Source: Anaerolineae bacterium (GTDB taxonomy: Bacteria > Chloroflexota > Anaerolineae > Aggregatilineales > Phototrophicaceae). Taken from it: DNA of 9,257 nt. The stretch is taken from assembly GCA_020848855.1 (NCBI GenBank), contig JADLHH010000094.1:1-9257 (forward strand), written 5' to 3'. The position numbers and the translations under genes are program-made. Of this stretch, positions 1 to 6,673 are shown piece by piece. Under the pieces are notes generated by a model. The model had not been told where the DNA came from. It did no database searches and saw only the letters and a list, made by a program, of their open reading frames with translations. The stretch's first letter is position 1. Each line of letters opens with the position of its first letter.

Positions 1-136
1 CTAATTGGTTGGTCATCGAAACAGTTCAGAGCGCTTGCCAAGTATTCTATCAACTCGCGCGCCTGCCGCAAGCGATTGGCTGGCACGCTCGTCGCGCGGT
101 GCAGGTTTCTTCCGGCGGGCAGCCTGCATATTCAGT

Positions 137-142
137 TACAAT
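137..142 (+). promoter_or_regulatory. possible -10 box (TACAAT) upstream of the coiled-coil/zinc-ribbon gene
   Basis: TACAAT matches five of six positions of the sigma70 -10 consensus. It lies 37 nt before the start codon at 180, which would give a short leader of about 30 nt. No convincing -35 hexamer is visible 15-19 nt upstream, where the sequence is GC-rich, and there is no extended TGn motif. The same TACAATG string recurs 43 nt before the start of the KAS III-like gene. This is a weak prediction based on one box. Confidence 0.35.
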
Positions 143-165
143 GGGATTCATATATACCTGGAAAT

Positions 166-172
166 GAGGGAG
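166..172 (+). promoter_or_regulatory. Shine-Dalgarno site (GAGGGAG) of the coiled-coil/zinc-ribbon gene
   Basis: GAGGGAG ends 7 nt before the ATG at 180, a normal spacing, and fixes that ATG as the start. An overlapping frame open from position 5 ends just after this ATG and has no comparable site. Confidence 0.6.
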
Positions 173-179
173 TTGCACC

Positions 180-1223
180 ATGAGTGAAGAGATCAGCCAG
201 GTTTCTGCCCGCTTCGACGCGCTGCGCGCCCGCTTCGATCAACTGAACAACGCGGCGGGGCTATCCGAGCTTTCGAGCAGCGCCGCGTCGCTGACGCGCG
301 ACATCGGGACTCTGCCGGACGAGATCGCCAAGATTCGCCAGCGCGGCTACGTGTTCGGGTCGTATCTCGAACACAAAGGTGACGTGCTCCAACAGCATTG
401 GGATGAACTGCGCGACGACGTGCAGCGCGCCATCGATGCGGACTCGGAGCGGCTGCACGGCGAAGTCAGCCGGCTGCGCCGCCGCGTCGAATCCGCGACC
501 AGCCTGCGCACCACCAGCCCGGCGGCGCTTGTGTCGCAGCTTCCCGACCTCGAACGCGGGCTGGACGCTGCCGAAGCGATCCTGAACGATGCCAAAACGC
601 GCATTCAGGGACTGTTCTCCACCCTGCAGACCGATACGTCACAGATGCTCAATCAACTGCGCCAGATCAACGGGTATCTCGACGAGCGCGACGAAGCCAA
701 ATTCCCGTTTCTGGCGCAGGAAGCGGTATTCCTCGTCGCCAAAGCCGAGTGGGTCGACGGGCGCGACAATCCCGACGGCATCCTGTACCTGACTGACCAG
801 CGCCTGCTGTTCGAGCAGAAAGAGAAGACCGGCAAGAAGCTCGGCTTGTTCGGCGGCAAGCAGACGCAGGAACTCGAATGGGAAATCCCGCTGCACCAGA
901 TCGACGGCGTGCAAGCCGAAAACAAAGGCTTCATGGGCGGCAAGGATATGCTCAACTTCGCGCTCGGCTCCAGCGCGCCGTATGCCGCGCTGACCGTCGA
1001 GGTAAAGGGCGGCGTGCAGTCGAAATTCTGGGCGGCGCAGATCGAACGCATGATCAAGGGCGAGACCAGTGACGAGCGCGCTATTCAGCCGGACGCCGAG
1101 ACGCTGGAGGCGATCCGTAACGCGCCGACCGCCTGCCCGTCGTGCGGCGGGACGCTGCCGCAGTTGGTCGCCGGGCAGCGGCAGGTCGAATGTGTTTACT
1201 GCGGCTCGGTGATCCGAGTATAA
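180..1223 (+). CDS. Coiled-coil / PH-GRAM-like / zinc-ribbon protein, function unknown
   Basis: I do not recognise a named family for this 347-residue protein, but three regions are visible. Residues 1 to about 170 are polar, rich in Ala, Arg, Glu, Asp, Leu and Gln and nearly free of Pro and Gly, as expected for long helices or coiled coil. Residues about 175-295 resemble a bacterial PH/GRAM-like beta domain, with ILYLTDQRLLFEQ (201-213), WEIPLHQIDGV (234-244) and a second strand series ending LTVEVKGG. The last 30 residues form a zinc ribbon with two pairs, C319-x2-C322 (CPSCGG) and C338-x2-C341 (CVYCGS). There is no signal peptide or membrane segment, so it is probably cytosolic. GRAM/PH-like folds often bind lipids or proteins and zinc ribbons often bind nucleic acid or protein; which applies here is unknown. 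It appears monocistronic and converges on the kinase gene. The ATG is supported by GAGGGAG 7 nt upstream. Confidence 0.85.
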   Translation: MSEEISQVSARFDALRARFDQLNNAAGLSELSSSAASLTRDIGTLPDEIAKIRQRGYVFGSYLEHKGDVLQQHWDELRDDVQRAIDADSERLHGEVSRLRRRVESATSLRTTSPAALVSQLPDLERGLDAAEAILNDAKTRIQGLFSTLQTDTSQMLNQLRQINGYLDERDEAKFPFLAQEAVFLVAKAEWVDGRDNPDGILYLTDQRLLFEQKEKTGKKLGLFGGKQTQELEWEIPLHQIDGVQAENKGFMGGKDMLNFALGSSAPYAALTVEVKGGVQSKFWAAQIERMIKGETSDERAIQPDAETLEAIRNAPTACPSCGGTLPQLVAGQRQVECVYCGSVIRV

Positions 1224-1245
1224 GACACCCGCGCGATTTGGGCGC

Positions 1246-2208
1246 TCATGCCTTGTCGCTGAGCGCCTGGAGCGCTGCTTTGGGCAGCGTGACGCCGACC
1301 TGCTGCAGAGCGAGGAATGCCGCGCCGATCACCGGCGGCGCAATCGGCGGTCGGACACGCGCATGAGGCAGCACGCGGGCGATGGCGGCTTCCAGCGCCC
1401 GGCGATAGTACACGTTCACCGTGCCGAGGCTGCCGACCGGGATCACCAGTACGTCGTCGGGTAGGCGCAGCTTTCCGGCGACGGTCGAGACCATCAGCGC
1501 CAGTTCGGCGCAGCCGCGCTCGACAATCGCGCGAGCGGTGGCGTCGCGCTCGGCGACCTCGACCACCAGCGGCGCGAGCGCGGCAATCCCGGCAAAGTCC
1601 AGCCTGGGATAGTAAATGCGGTGCATGATCGTGTTGATGTCGGTGATGCTGAGCGCCGCCATGCACGGCTCGGTCAGCGCGGTCGCTTCGGCGCGACCGT
1701 CGGCGGCGCGGATGACGGCTTCCAGCGCCTGCTGACCGAGGAAAAAGCCGCTGCCATAGTCGTCGACGATGTAGCCCCAGCCGCCGCTGCGCCACGAGTC
1801 GCCCGCCGCGTTGCGCCCGTAGCACGACGACCCCGTCCCGGCGATCAGTGTGATGCCCGGCTGCCCGGCAGTACCGCCCGCCAGCGCGATCACGATGTCG
1901 AGATCAACGCCGACCGGGATGCCGGGGCGCAGACCGAGACCGTCCAACATGCCTCGGATCACCTGTTTGTCGACCTCGGAATTCGCGCCGCCGATGCCCA
2001 GGAATGCCGTGTCGATGCGCTCGACGCCGCCGAGACCGGCGCACGCCGCGCGGATCGCTTCGTTGAGATGCCGCGCGCCGACCGCTGCTTCCACCGCGTC
2101 GGGCTTGGATGCGCCGCTCACGCCCGAACCCAGCAGCCGCCCCTGATCGTCCACGATGACGCAGCGCGTTTGCGTGCCGCCGCCGTCTACGCCAAGTGCC
2201 AACGCCAT
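1246..2208 (-). CDS. BadF/BadG/BcrA-family kinase, probably N-acetylglucosamine (or glucosamine) kinase
   Basis: A 320-residue member of the ASKHA ATPase fold that should transfer phosphate from ATP to an amino sugar in the cytosol. Phosphate-1 is DGGGTQT at residues 8-14, phosphate-2 is AGTGSS at 123-128, and the NAGK-type block GGWGYIVDDYGSGFFLG sits at 142-158. VDLDIVIAL at 101-109 supplies the likely catalytic Asp, and PPVIGAAFLAL at 291-301 is the C-terminal adenosine-side motif. Length matches bacterial and eukaryotic NAGK-type proteins. BadF relatives also include benzoyl-CoA and 2-hydroxyacyl-CoA reductase activators, but those carry a cluster-binding Cys pair that I do not see, so a sugar kinase is favoured. 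I chose ATG 2208 because DGGGT begins seven residues later, as usual, and CGAGAGG precedes it by 9 nt. The frame stays open to 2409 but would cross the divergent promoter. It is divergent from the alpha-mannosidase, which supports a glycan-catabolic role; the exact sugar is inferred. Confidence 0.85.
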   Translation of the reverse strand: MALALGVDGGGTQTRCVIVDDQGRLLGSGVSGASKPDAVEAAVGARHLNEAIRAACAGLGGVERIDTAFLGIGGANSEVDKQVIRGMLDGLGLRPGIPVGVDLDIVIALAGGTAGQPGITLIAGTGSSCYGRNAAGDSWRSGGWGYIVDDYGSGFFLGQQALEAVIRAADGRAEATALTEPCMAALSITDINTIMHRIYYPRLDFAGIAALAPLVVEVAERDATARAIVERGCAELALMVSTVAGKLRLPDDVLVIPVGSLGTVNVYYRRALEAAIARVLPHARVRPPIAPPVIGAAFLALQQVGVTLPKAALQALSDKA

Positions 2209-2271
2209 GCCAACCAGCCTCTCGTTTGCCTCGAAGTTCGCCGATACCCGGTGAGAGAGTATCCGGGCATG

Positions 2272-2280
2272 ATAGTACCA
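2272..2280 (-). promoter_or_regulatory. possible extended -10 (TGGTACTAT) for the sugar kinase gene
   Basis: Read leftward, the sequence is TGGTACTAT, a TGn extension followed by TACTAT (five of six to TATAAT). It lies about 63 nt before the kinase ATG. No good -35 is present at 17 bp, which is tolerable for an extended -10. It sits just beside the 24-bp palindrome at 2287-2310, so a protein bound there would lie over its -35 region. Confidence 0.4.
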
Positions 2281-2286
2281 TAAATC

Positions 2287-2310
2287 GTCCGGTAAATGGA
2301 TTTGTCGGAC
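2287..2310. promoter_or_regulatory. 24-bp interrupted palindrome, candidate operator between kinase and mannosidase genes
   Basis: Two nested inverted repeats share one centre at 2298.5. The outer arms are GTCCG (2287-2291) and CGGAC (2306-2310), and the inner arms are AAAT (2294-2297) and ATTT (2300-2303), separated by GG. Eighteen of 24 positions are symmetric. The right half overlaps the -35 of the rightward promoter (2302-2307), and the left half lies beside the leftward -10. Such placement is typical of a dimeric repressor controlling two divergent genes. The AT-rich core flanked by GC arms resembles LacI-type operators in layout, but the core is GG and not the usual CG, so the regulator family is unassigned. 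No regulator gene is in the window. Confidence 0.5.
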
Positions 2311-2330
2311 AGGGCGGCAGCGGGCATAAT
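2302..2330 (+). promoter_or_regulatory. sigma70-type promoter of the alpha-mannosidase transcript
   Basis: TTGTCG (2302-2307, four of six to TTGACA) and CATAAT (2325-2330, five of six to TATAAT) are separated by exactly 17 bp. Transcription would start near 2337 and give a leader of about 75 nt before the GTG at 2412. The -35 lies inside the palindrome at 2287-2310, implying repression by occlusion if that site is bound. Confidence 0.5.
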
Positions 2331-2396
2331 CTAGCGCCTGGTTTTGCTCGCACAGCGCATGACCTCTAAATCGCATGGGTCGAATGCCGCCCGCAC

Positions 2397-2402
2397 AAGG
2401 AG
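2397..2402 (+). promoter_or_regulatory. Shine-Dalgarno site (AAGGAG) deciding the GTG start of the mannosidase
   Basis: AAGGAG lies 9 nt before the GTG at 2412. It is a near-perfect match to the anti-Shine-Dalgarno sequence and shows that the non-ATG codon is the real start. Confidence 0.7.
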
Positions 2403-2411
2403 TCGTCAAAC

Positions 2412-5400
2412 GTGTCGCATAAAGTCCGATGGACAGCCCAGAAGATCGCCCAGCGCCTCAGCCTGATCGAGCCGCTGGCTTACCGGGCGCGCTTCCCGCT
2501 GCCGCCGTTTCGCTATCAGGCGCTGTCCAGCCCGCTCGACGCGCCGCCGGTCGGTCACGACGTGGACGACGGCGGCTGGGAAACCGTGAAGCCGTTTACC
2601 TACTGGGGCGGCTGGCGGCAGGATTTCGCGCTCCGCACCACCTTTCAGACTCCCGCTGCGGTGCATGACGCCGTGTATGCGTTGTATCTGCCGCTGGGCA
2701 ACACGCGCGATTTCAGCCACCCGGAAACGCTGGCGTATCTCGATGGGCAGCCGTATGCCGCCGCCGACCGCCACCACCCCGAAATCGTGCTGACGACGGC
2801 GTTCTGCGACGGTGAGCCGCACCAACTCGCGCTGCACGGCTGGACGGGCGGAGCGATCAGCGGCGACCAGCACGTCAGGCTGTACATGGGTGAATGCGCC
2901 GTCGTGCAGATCGATCTTCCGATGCGCCGGTTGGTCGCTGCCACCCGCGTAACGCTGGACGTTGCCAACCAGCTTGACGAGGACGACCCGGTCAAGGGAC
3001 GCCTGTTCAACGCGCTGGACGACGCTTACAGGATTCTGGATACGCGCGACCCGCTCGGCACACCGGCATTTTACGACAGTGTCCTGGCGGCGCTGGATGC
3101 GCTGCGGGCGGGCGTCGCTGCTGCCGGCGCGCCGCTGGACGTGGACATCATCGGCGTGGGGCACGCGCACATCGACGTGGCGTGGCTGTGGACGCTGGGG
3201 CAGGTGGTGCGCAAATCGGGGCGGACGTTCAGCACGGTTTTGCGGCTGATGGATCAGTATCCCGATTACACCTTCTCGCAGAGCCAGCCGCAGTTGTACC
3301 AGTACGTCGAGCGCAACTACCCCGAACTGTTCGCGCAGATCAAGCAGCGGGTGGCTGAAGGGCGCTGGGAGCCGATGGGCGGCACGTGGGTCGAGCCGGA
3401 CTGCAATGCCATCGGCGCGGAGTCGCTGGTGCGGCAGTTTTTGCTGGGGCGCGGCTACTTCCGCAGACATTTTGGCGATGTCGATACGCCGGTGCTGTGG
3501 CTGCCGGACACCTTCGGCTATAGCTGGGCGCTGCCGCAGTTGATCAAGCAGGCAGGCATGAAGTATTTCATCACCCACAAGATGAGCTGGAACCAGTACA
3601 ACCAGATGCCATACCAGTTACTGTGGTGGCAGGGGCTGGACGGCACGCGCGTGCTGACGCATTTTCTGACCACAGCGACCGGTGACGAATTCCTGCCCTT
3701 TTCGACCACCTACAACGGCATGGCGAACGCGAAGGAAATCTTCGCGACATGGGACAACTTCCGCCAGAAGGAGACCTACAACGAACTGCTGACCGCCTAC
3801 GGCTACGGTGACGGCGGCGGGGGTCCCACCCGTGAGATGATCGAGAATATTGCCGAAATGGGGCAGTTCCCCGGCGCGCCGCGCGTGCGCTATGGCACGA
3901 TCCGCGAGTTCATGGAGCGTATGGAAGCGGCGGTGTCCGACGATTTGCCGGTGTGGACCGGCGAGTTCTATCTCGAATATCATCGCGGGACGTACACCAG
4001 CCAGGCGCGCAACAAGCGCAATAATCGCAAGAGCGAATTTCTGCTGCACGACGCCGAGTTTCTGGCGGCGCTGGCGGCGCTGACGACCGATTACGCCTAT
4101 CCGCATGAAGCCATCAATCAGGCGTGGGAGCTGGTGTGCCTGAACCAGTTCCACGACATTCTGCCGGGGTCGTCCATCGGCGCGGTCTACGAGGATAGCA
4201 CGAAGGATTACAACACGATCCGCGAAATCGGCGAGCGGGTCAAGACCGATGCCATCAACGCACTGGAGAAAACCTTCCCACCGGACGTGGCGATGATCGT
4301 CGCCAACCCCACCGGTTTCGCCGGAAGGCGAATCGGGTTTCTGCCTGAAGGGGACATCGGCGGTCTGGCGGACGCGACCGGAAATCCACTGGTGACACAG
4401 CCAGTCGACGGCGGCACGCTGGTCGAACTGCCGAATCTCCAGCCGTACAGCATCGCCGGGCTGAGCGAAACGGACGCAGCCGCACCATCAGCCAGAAGCG
4501 AGCTTTCGGTCGCGCAGGCGAACGGCATGACGGTGCTGGAGAACGCCCTCGTCCGCGTCGAACTGAACGCCAACGGTGACATCACCCGCTTATACGACAA
4601 GCAAGCCGACCGCGAAGCGCTCGCGCCGGGCGCGGTGGCGAATGAACTACAGGTGTTTGAAGACCGCCCGATGAACTTCGATGCCTGGGACATCGACATT
4701 TTCTTCGAAGACCGCACAGCGAAAGTCGAGGGTGTTGAGAGCATCGAAGTCATCGAGCAGGGCGCGCTGCGCGTCGGCGTCGAAATCCGGCGGCGGTACG
4801 GCAGCAGCGCCATCGTCCAGAGGATTTACCTGTGCGGCGACAGCAAGCGGCTGGACTTCGACACCTGGATCGACTGGCACGAGCATCACATTCTGCTCAA
4901 GGCGGCGTTCCCGGTCGATGTGATGAGTCCGGCGGCGACCTTCGACGTGCAGTGGGGCAACGTCCAGCGGGCGACGCACCGCAATACGTCGTGGGACTGG
5001 GCGCGCTTCGAGACCTGCGCGCATAAATGGGCGGATTTGAGCGAGGGCAACTACGGCGTCGCGGTGCTGAACGACTGCAAGTATGGCTATGACGTTCACG
5101 ACAACGTGATCCGGCTGAGCCTGCTGAAAAGCGCGACCAGCCCCGATGCCAATGCCGACCAGGGCGAGCACCGGATGGTCTACAGCCTGCTGCCGCACAC
5201 CGGCGACTGGCGCACGGATGTGATCCCCGCCGCTTACGACCTGAACAATCCGGTGATCCTGCGGCGGGTGCGCGGCGGTGCTTCGAACAACAGCGCCCCG
5301 ACCAGCCTCGTCTCGGTGGATGTGCCGAACGTGGTAATCGAGACGGTCAAGCAGGCGGAAGACGGCAATGGCATCGTCGTGCGGCTGTACGAAGACCAGC

Positions 5401-5585
5401 GCAATCGCGGCAAGTTCACGCTGACGACGGGATTCCCGCTGGCGGCGGCGTACCGCTGCAACCTGCTCGAAGAAAACGATGAAGCGCTGGGAATCGACGG
5501 TAGTCAAATCCGGCTCGACATCACGCCGTACCAGATTATCTCGCTGCGGCTAATCCCGTCGCTGCCGCTTAGCTCGCAGGCGTAA
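2412..5585 (+). CDS. Alpha-mannosidase, glycoside hydrolase family 38 (Ams1/MAN2C1-like, cytosolic type)
   Basis: A complete 1057-residue GH38 retaining alpha-mannosidase that removes terminal alpha-linked mannose from oligosaccharides. Residues 1 to about 240 are the N-terminal region typical of the Ams1/MAN2C1 branch. The catalytic domain (about 244-510) begins GVGHAHIDVAW, giving metal ligands H253 and D255. LPDTFGYS carries nucleophile D366, which in this family also binds the metal. YGYGDGGGGPT (463-473) is the family block likely to hold the acid/base Asp. The middle helical domain follows, with QFHDILPGSSI supplying metal ligand H581. The C-terminal beta domains include WDIDIFFED (759-767) and YGVAVLNDCKYGYD (881-894), both family-typical. 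All expected catalytic residues are intact. There is no signal peptide, so it acts in the cytosol on imported or internal glycans. It starts with GTG behind a strong AAGGAG. It is divergent from a sugar kinase and followed after 10 bp by a reductase gene. Exact linkage preference cannot be read from sequence. Confidence 0.96.
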   Translation: MSHKVRWTAQKIAQRLSLIEPLAYRARFPLPPFRYQALSSPLDAPPVGHDVDDGGWETVKPFTYWGGWRQDFALRTTFQTPAAVHDAVYALYLPLGNTRDFSHPETLAYLDGQPYAAADRHHPEIVLTTAFCDGEPHQLALHGWTGGAISGDQHVRLYMGECAVVQIDLPMRRLVAATRVTLDVANQLDEDDPVKGRLFNALDDAYRILDTRDPLGTPAFYDSVLAALDALRAGVAAAGAPLDVDIIGVGHAHIDVAWLWTLGQVVRKSGRTFSTVLRLMDQYPDYTFSQSQPQLYQYVERNYPELFAQIKQRVAEGRWEPMGGTWVEPDCNAIGAESLVRQFLLGRGYFRRHFGDVDTPVLWLPDTFGYSWALPQLIKQAGMKYFITHKMSWNQYNQMPYQLLWWQGLDGTRVLTHFLTTATGDEFLPFSTTYNGMANAKEIFATWDNFRQKETYNELLTAYGYGDGGGGPTREMIENIAEMGQFPGAPRVRYGTIREFMERMEAAVSDDLPVWTGEFYLEYHRGTYTSQARNKRNNRKSEFLLHDAEFLAALAALTTDYAYPHEAINQAWELVCLNQFHDILPGSSIGAVYEDSTKDYNTIREIGERVKTDAINALEKTFPPDVAMIVANPTGFAGRRIGFLPEGDIGGLADATGNPLVTQPVDGGTLVELPNLQPYSIAGLSETDAAAPSARSELSVAQANGMTVLENALVRVELNANGDITRLYDKQADREALAPGAVANELQVFEDRPMNFDAWDIDIFFEDRTAKVEGVESIEVIEQGALRVGVEIRRRYGSSAIVQRIYLCGDSKRLDFDTWIDWHEHHILLKAAFPVDVMSPAATFDVQWGNVQRATHRNTSWDWARFETCAHKWADLSEGNYGVAVLNDCKYGYDVHDNVIRLSLLKSATSPDANADQGEHRMVYSLLPHTGDWRTDVIPAAYDLNNPVILRRVRGGASNNSAPTSLVSVDVPNVVIETVKQAEDGNGIVVRLYEDQRNRGKFTLTTGFPLAAAYRCNLLEENDEALGIDGSQIRLDITPYQIISLRLIPSLPLSSQA

Positions 5586-5590
5586 GGAGG
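5584..5590 (+). promoter_or_regulatory. Shine-Dalgarno site (AAGGAGG) overlapping the mannosidase stop codon
   Basis: AAGGAGG begins within the mannosidase TAA (5583-5585) and ends 5 nt before the ATG at 5596. The overlap indicates translational coupling and one transcript. It also favours ATG 5596 over the adjacent GTG 5593, which would be only 2 nt away. Confidence 0.7.
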
Positions 5591-5595
5591 CGGTG

Positions 5596-6534
5596 ATGCA
5601 CATTCTGGACGCGGCGGCGGTTAGCCGCGCCGTCTCAATGCGCGAGGCGATTGATGCCGTGCGCGAAGGATTTATCGCGCTTTCGACCGGGCGGGCGAAC
5701 GTGCCGGTGCGCGGCGTGCTGCCGGTCAACGGTAATACCACGCTGACCATGTCGGCGTACATTCACGGCAGTCCGGTCAGTACGGTCAAGGTGGTATCAG
5801 TATATCCCGACAATCCACAGGTAGGGCTGCCGACGGTGCTGGGCAGCGTGCTGGTACTGGATGCGACAACCGGCGTGCCGCTGGCGCTGCTGGATGGCGC
5901 TTCGCTGACGGCGCTGCGCACCGGGGCGGCGTCCGGGTTGGCGACGGATTTGCTGGCGCTACCCGACGCGCACGTACTGGGAGTGATTGGCGCGGGTAAA
6001 CAGGCGCGCACGCAGGTCGAGGCGGTGTATGCTGTGCGCCCGATTGACCAGATTCGCGTATACAGCCTCAACGGGGCAGAAGCGTTCGCGCAGGAACTCC
6101 GCGAGCAGTATGAGGTTGCCGTCCACGCTGCCGCTGATCTCGGTGAAGCGCTGCGTGGGGCGCAGGTGGTGGTCGCCGCGACCAACAGCCGGACGCCGGT
6201 CGTGCATCTCGAACATTTGCAGCCGGGCGCGCACGTGAACGGTGTCGGCTCGTTTCGCCCGGATATGCAGGAAGTCGCCGCCGACGTGGTAGCGCGAGCG
6301 AAAGTCGTTGTCGATCACCGCGAAAGCGTCTGGCACGAGGCGGGCGATTTGATCATCCCGCACGATCAGGGCTTGATTCCGATGGACAGCGATTTTGCCG
6401 AGATCGGCGAAGTCGCCGCCGGGCTGCGCCCCGGACGCACATCGCCGGACGCGATCACCTTCTTCAAGTCGGTCGGCAACGCGGTACAGGATGTCGCCGT
6501 CGCCGCGCGAGTGGTCGCGTCGCTGCACATCTGA
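5596..6534 (+). CDS. Ornithine cyclodeaminase / mu-crystallin family NAD(P)-dependent reductase
   Basis: A 312-residue protein of usual family length. The N-terminal substrate-binding part carries K65 in [13 protein letters not shown] and R108 in [14 protein letters not shown], matching the substrate-carboxylate-binding residues of the family. The Rossmann domain begins [14 protein letters not shown] (127-140) with the GxGxQA fingerprint, and [13 protein letters not shown] (289-301) is the closing family motif. In the region where true ornithine cyclodeaminases carry a catalytic Asp within GGDxPGKxEL, this protein reads [11 protein letters not shown] (217-227), closer to mu-crystallin. I therefore infer a ketimine or cyclic-imine reductase (for example pyrroline-2-carboxylate reductase) or an alanine-dehydrogenase-like enzyme more than an ornithine cyclodeaminase. 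It lies 10 bp after the mannosidase gene and is surely co-transcribed with it, but no substrate link to mannoside breakdown is obvious. No export signal is present. Confidence 0.9.
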   Translation: MHILDAAAVSRAVSMREAIDAVREGFIALSTGRANVPVRGVLPVNGNTTLTMSAYIHGSPVSTVKVVSVYPDNPQVGLPTVLGSVLVLDATTGVPLALLDGASLTALRTGAASGLATDLLALPDAHVLGVIGAGKQARTQVEAVYAVRPIDQIRVYSLNGAEAFAQELREQYEVAVHAAADLGEALRGAQVVVAATNSRTPVVHLEHLQPGAHVNGVGSFRPDMQEVAADVVARAKVVVDHRESVWHEAGDLIIPHDQGLIPMDSDFAEIGEVAAGLRPGRTSPDAITFFKSVGNAVQDVAVAARVVASLHI

Positions 6535-6542
6535 CGAGCGAA

Positions 6543-6572
6543 GCGGGCGAACTAACCGTTCATCGCGCCCGC
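6543..6572 (+). terminator. stem-loop after the reductase gene, possible terminator
   Basis: GCGGGCG (6543-6549) and CGCCCGC (6566-6572) form a perfect 7-bp GC stem around a 16-nt loop, beginning 9 nt after the stop at 6532-6534. A second perfect 10-bp palindrome, GCAGCGCTGC, overlaps its end at 6571-6580. No T-run follows, so it is not a classical intrinsic terminator. It could still attenuate transcription or protect the 3' end of the mannosidase-reductase message. The position between two units is the main support. Confidence 0.35.
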
Positions 6573-6624
6573 AGCGCTGCTTACGAAATGTTTGCGCTGG
6601 TAGACGCCTATGTGCCTATGGCGA

Positions 6625-6630
6625 TACAAT
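6625..6630 (+). promoter_or_regulatory. possible -10 box (TACAAT) upstream of the KAS III-like gene
   Basis: TACAAT (five of six to consensus) lies 43 nt before the ATG at 6674, placing a start near 6637. This would make the KAS III-like gene a separate transcript and would exclude the alternative upstream ATG at 6629, which overlaps the box. The nearest TTG-type -35 (TTGCGC, 6592-6597) is 27 bp away, too far, so support is partial. Confidence 0.3.
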
Positions 6631-6673
6631 GCAGGCACGGGTGATTATTGAAAACGAGCGTCTCTTGCCTCAA

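Noticed and set aside
13..129. 38-residue leftward frame (starting MQAARRKK)
   Set aside because: Very short and Arg/Ala-rich, with no clear Shine-Dalgarno or recognisable motif; could be a chance frame.
5..187. Short rightward frame before the coiled-coil/zinc-ribbon gene
   Set aside because: It overlaps the Shine-Dalgarno and start of a well-supported gene, has no ribosome site of its own and encodes a composition typical of random GC-rich frames.
1224..1245. Bidirectional terminator between the convergent genes
   Set aside because: The 22-bp gap holds only a 4-bp GCGC pairing and no T-run on either strand.
2247..2267. CCCGG/CCGGG inverted repeat in the kinase leader as an attenuator or riboswitch
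   Set aside because: Only 5-bp arms with an 11-nt loop, no alternative pairing and no T-run; too weak to call.
2209..2409. 67-residue N-terminal extension of the sugar kinase frame up to 2409
   Set aside because: It would run through the divergent promoter and operator region, and the nucleotide-binding DGGGT motif normally lies within the first ten or so residues; ATG 2208 has a GAGAGG site at 9 nt.
2406..3578. 390-residue leftward frame antisense to the alpha-mannosidase
   Set aside because: Antisense shadow of a strongly conserved gene in GC-rich DNA; rich in Arg, His, Gln and Val with no family motif.
4647..5507. 286-residue leftward frame antisense to the mannosidase C-terminal half
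   Set aside because: Same shadow effect; the plus-strand frame has continuous GH38 features throughout.
6395..6673. Upstream extension of the KAS III-like frame into the reductase gene
   Set aside because: The extension overlaps the conserved end of the reductase in another frame and is Arg/Ser-rich; KAS III homology begins right after ATG 6674.
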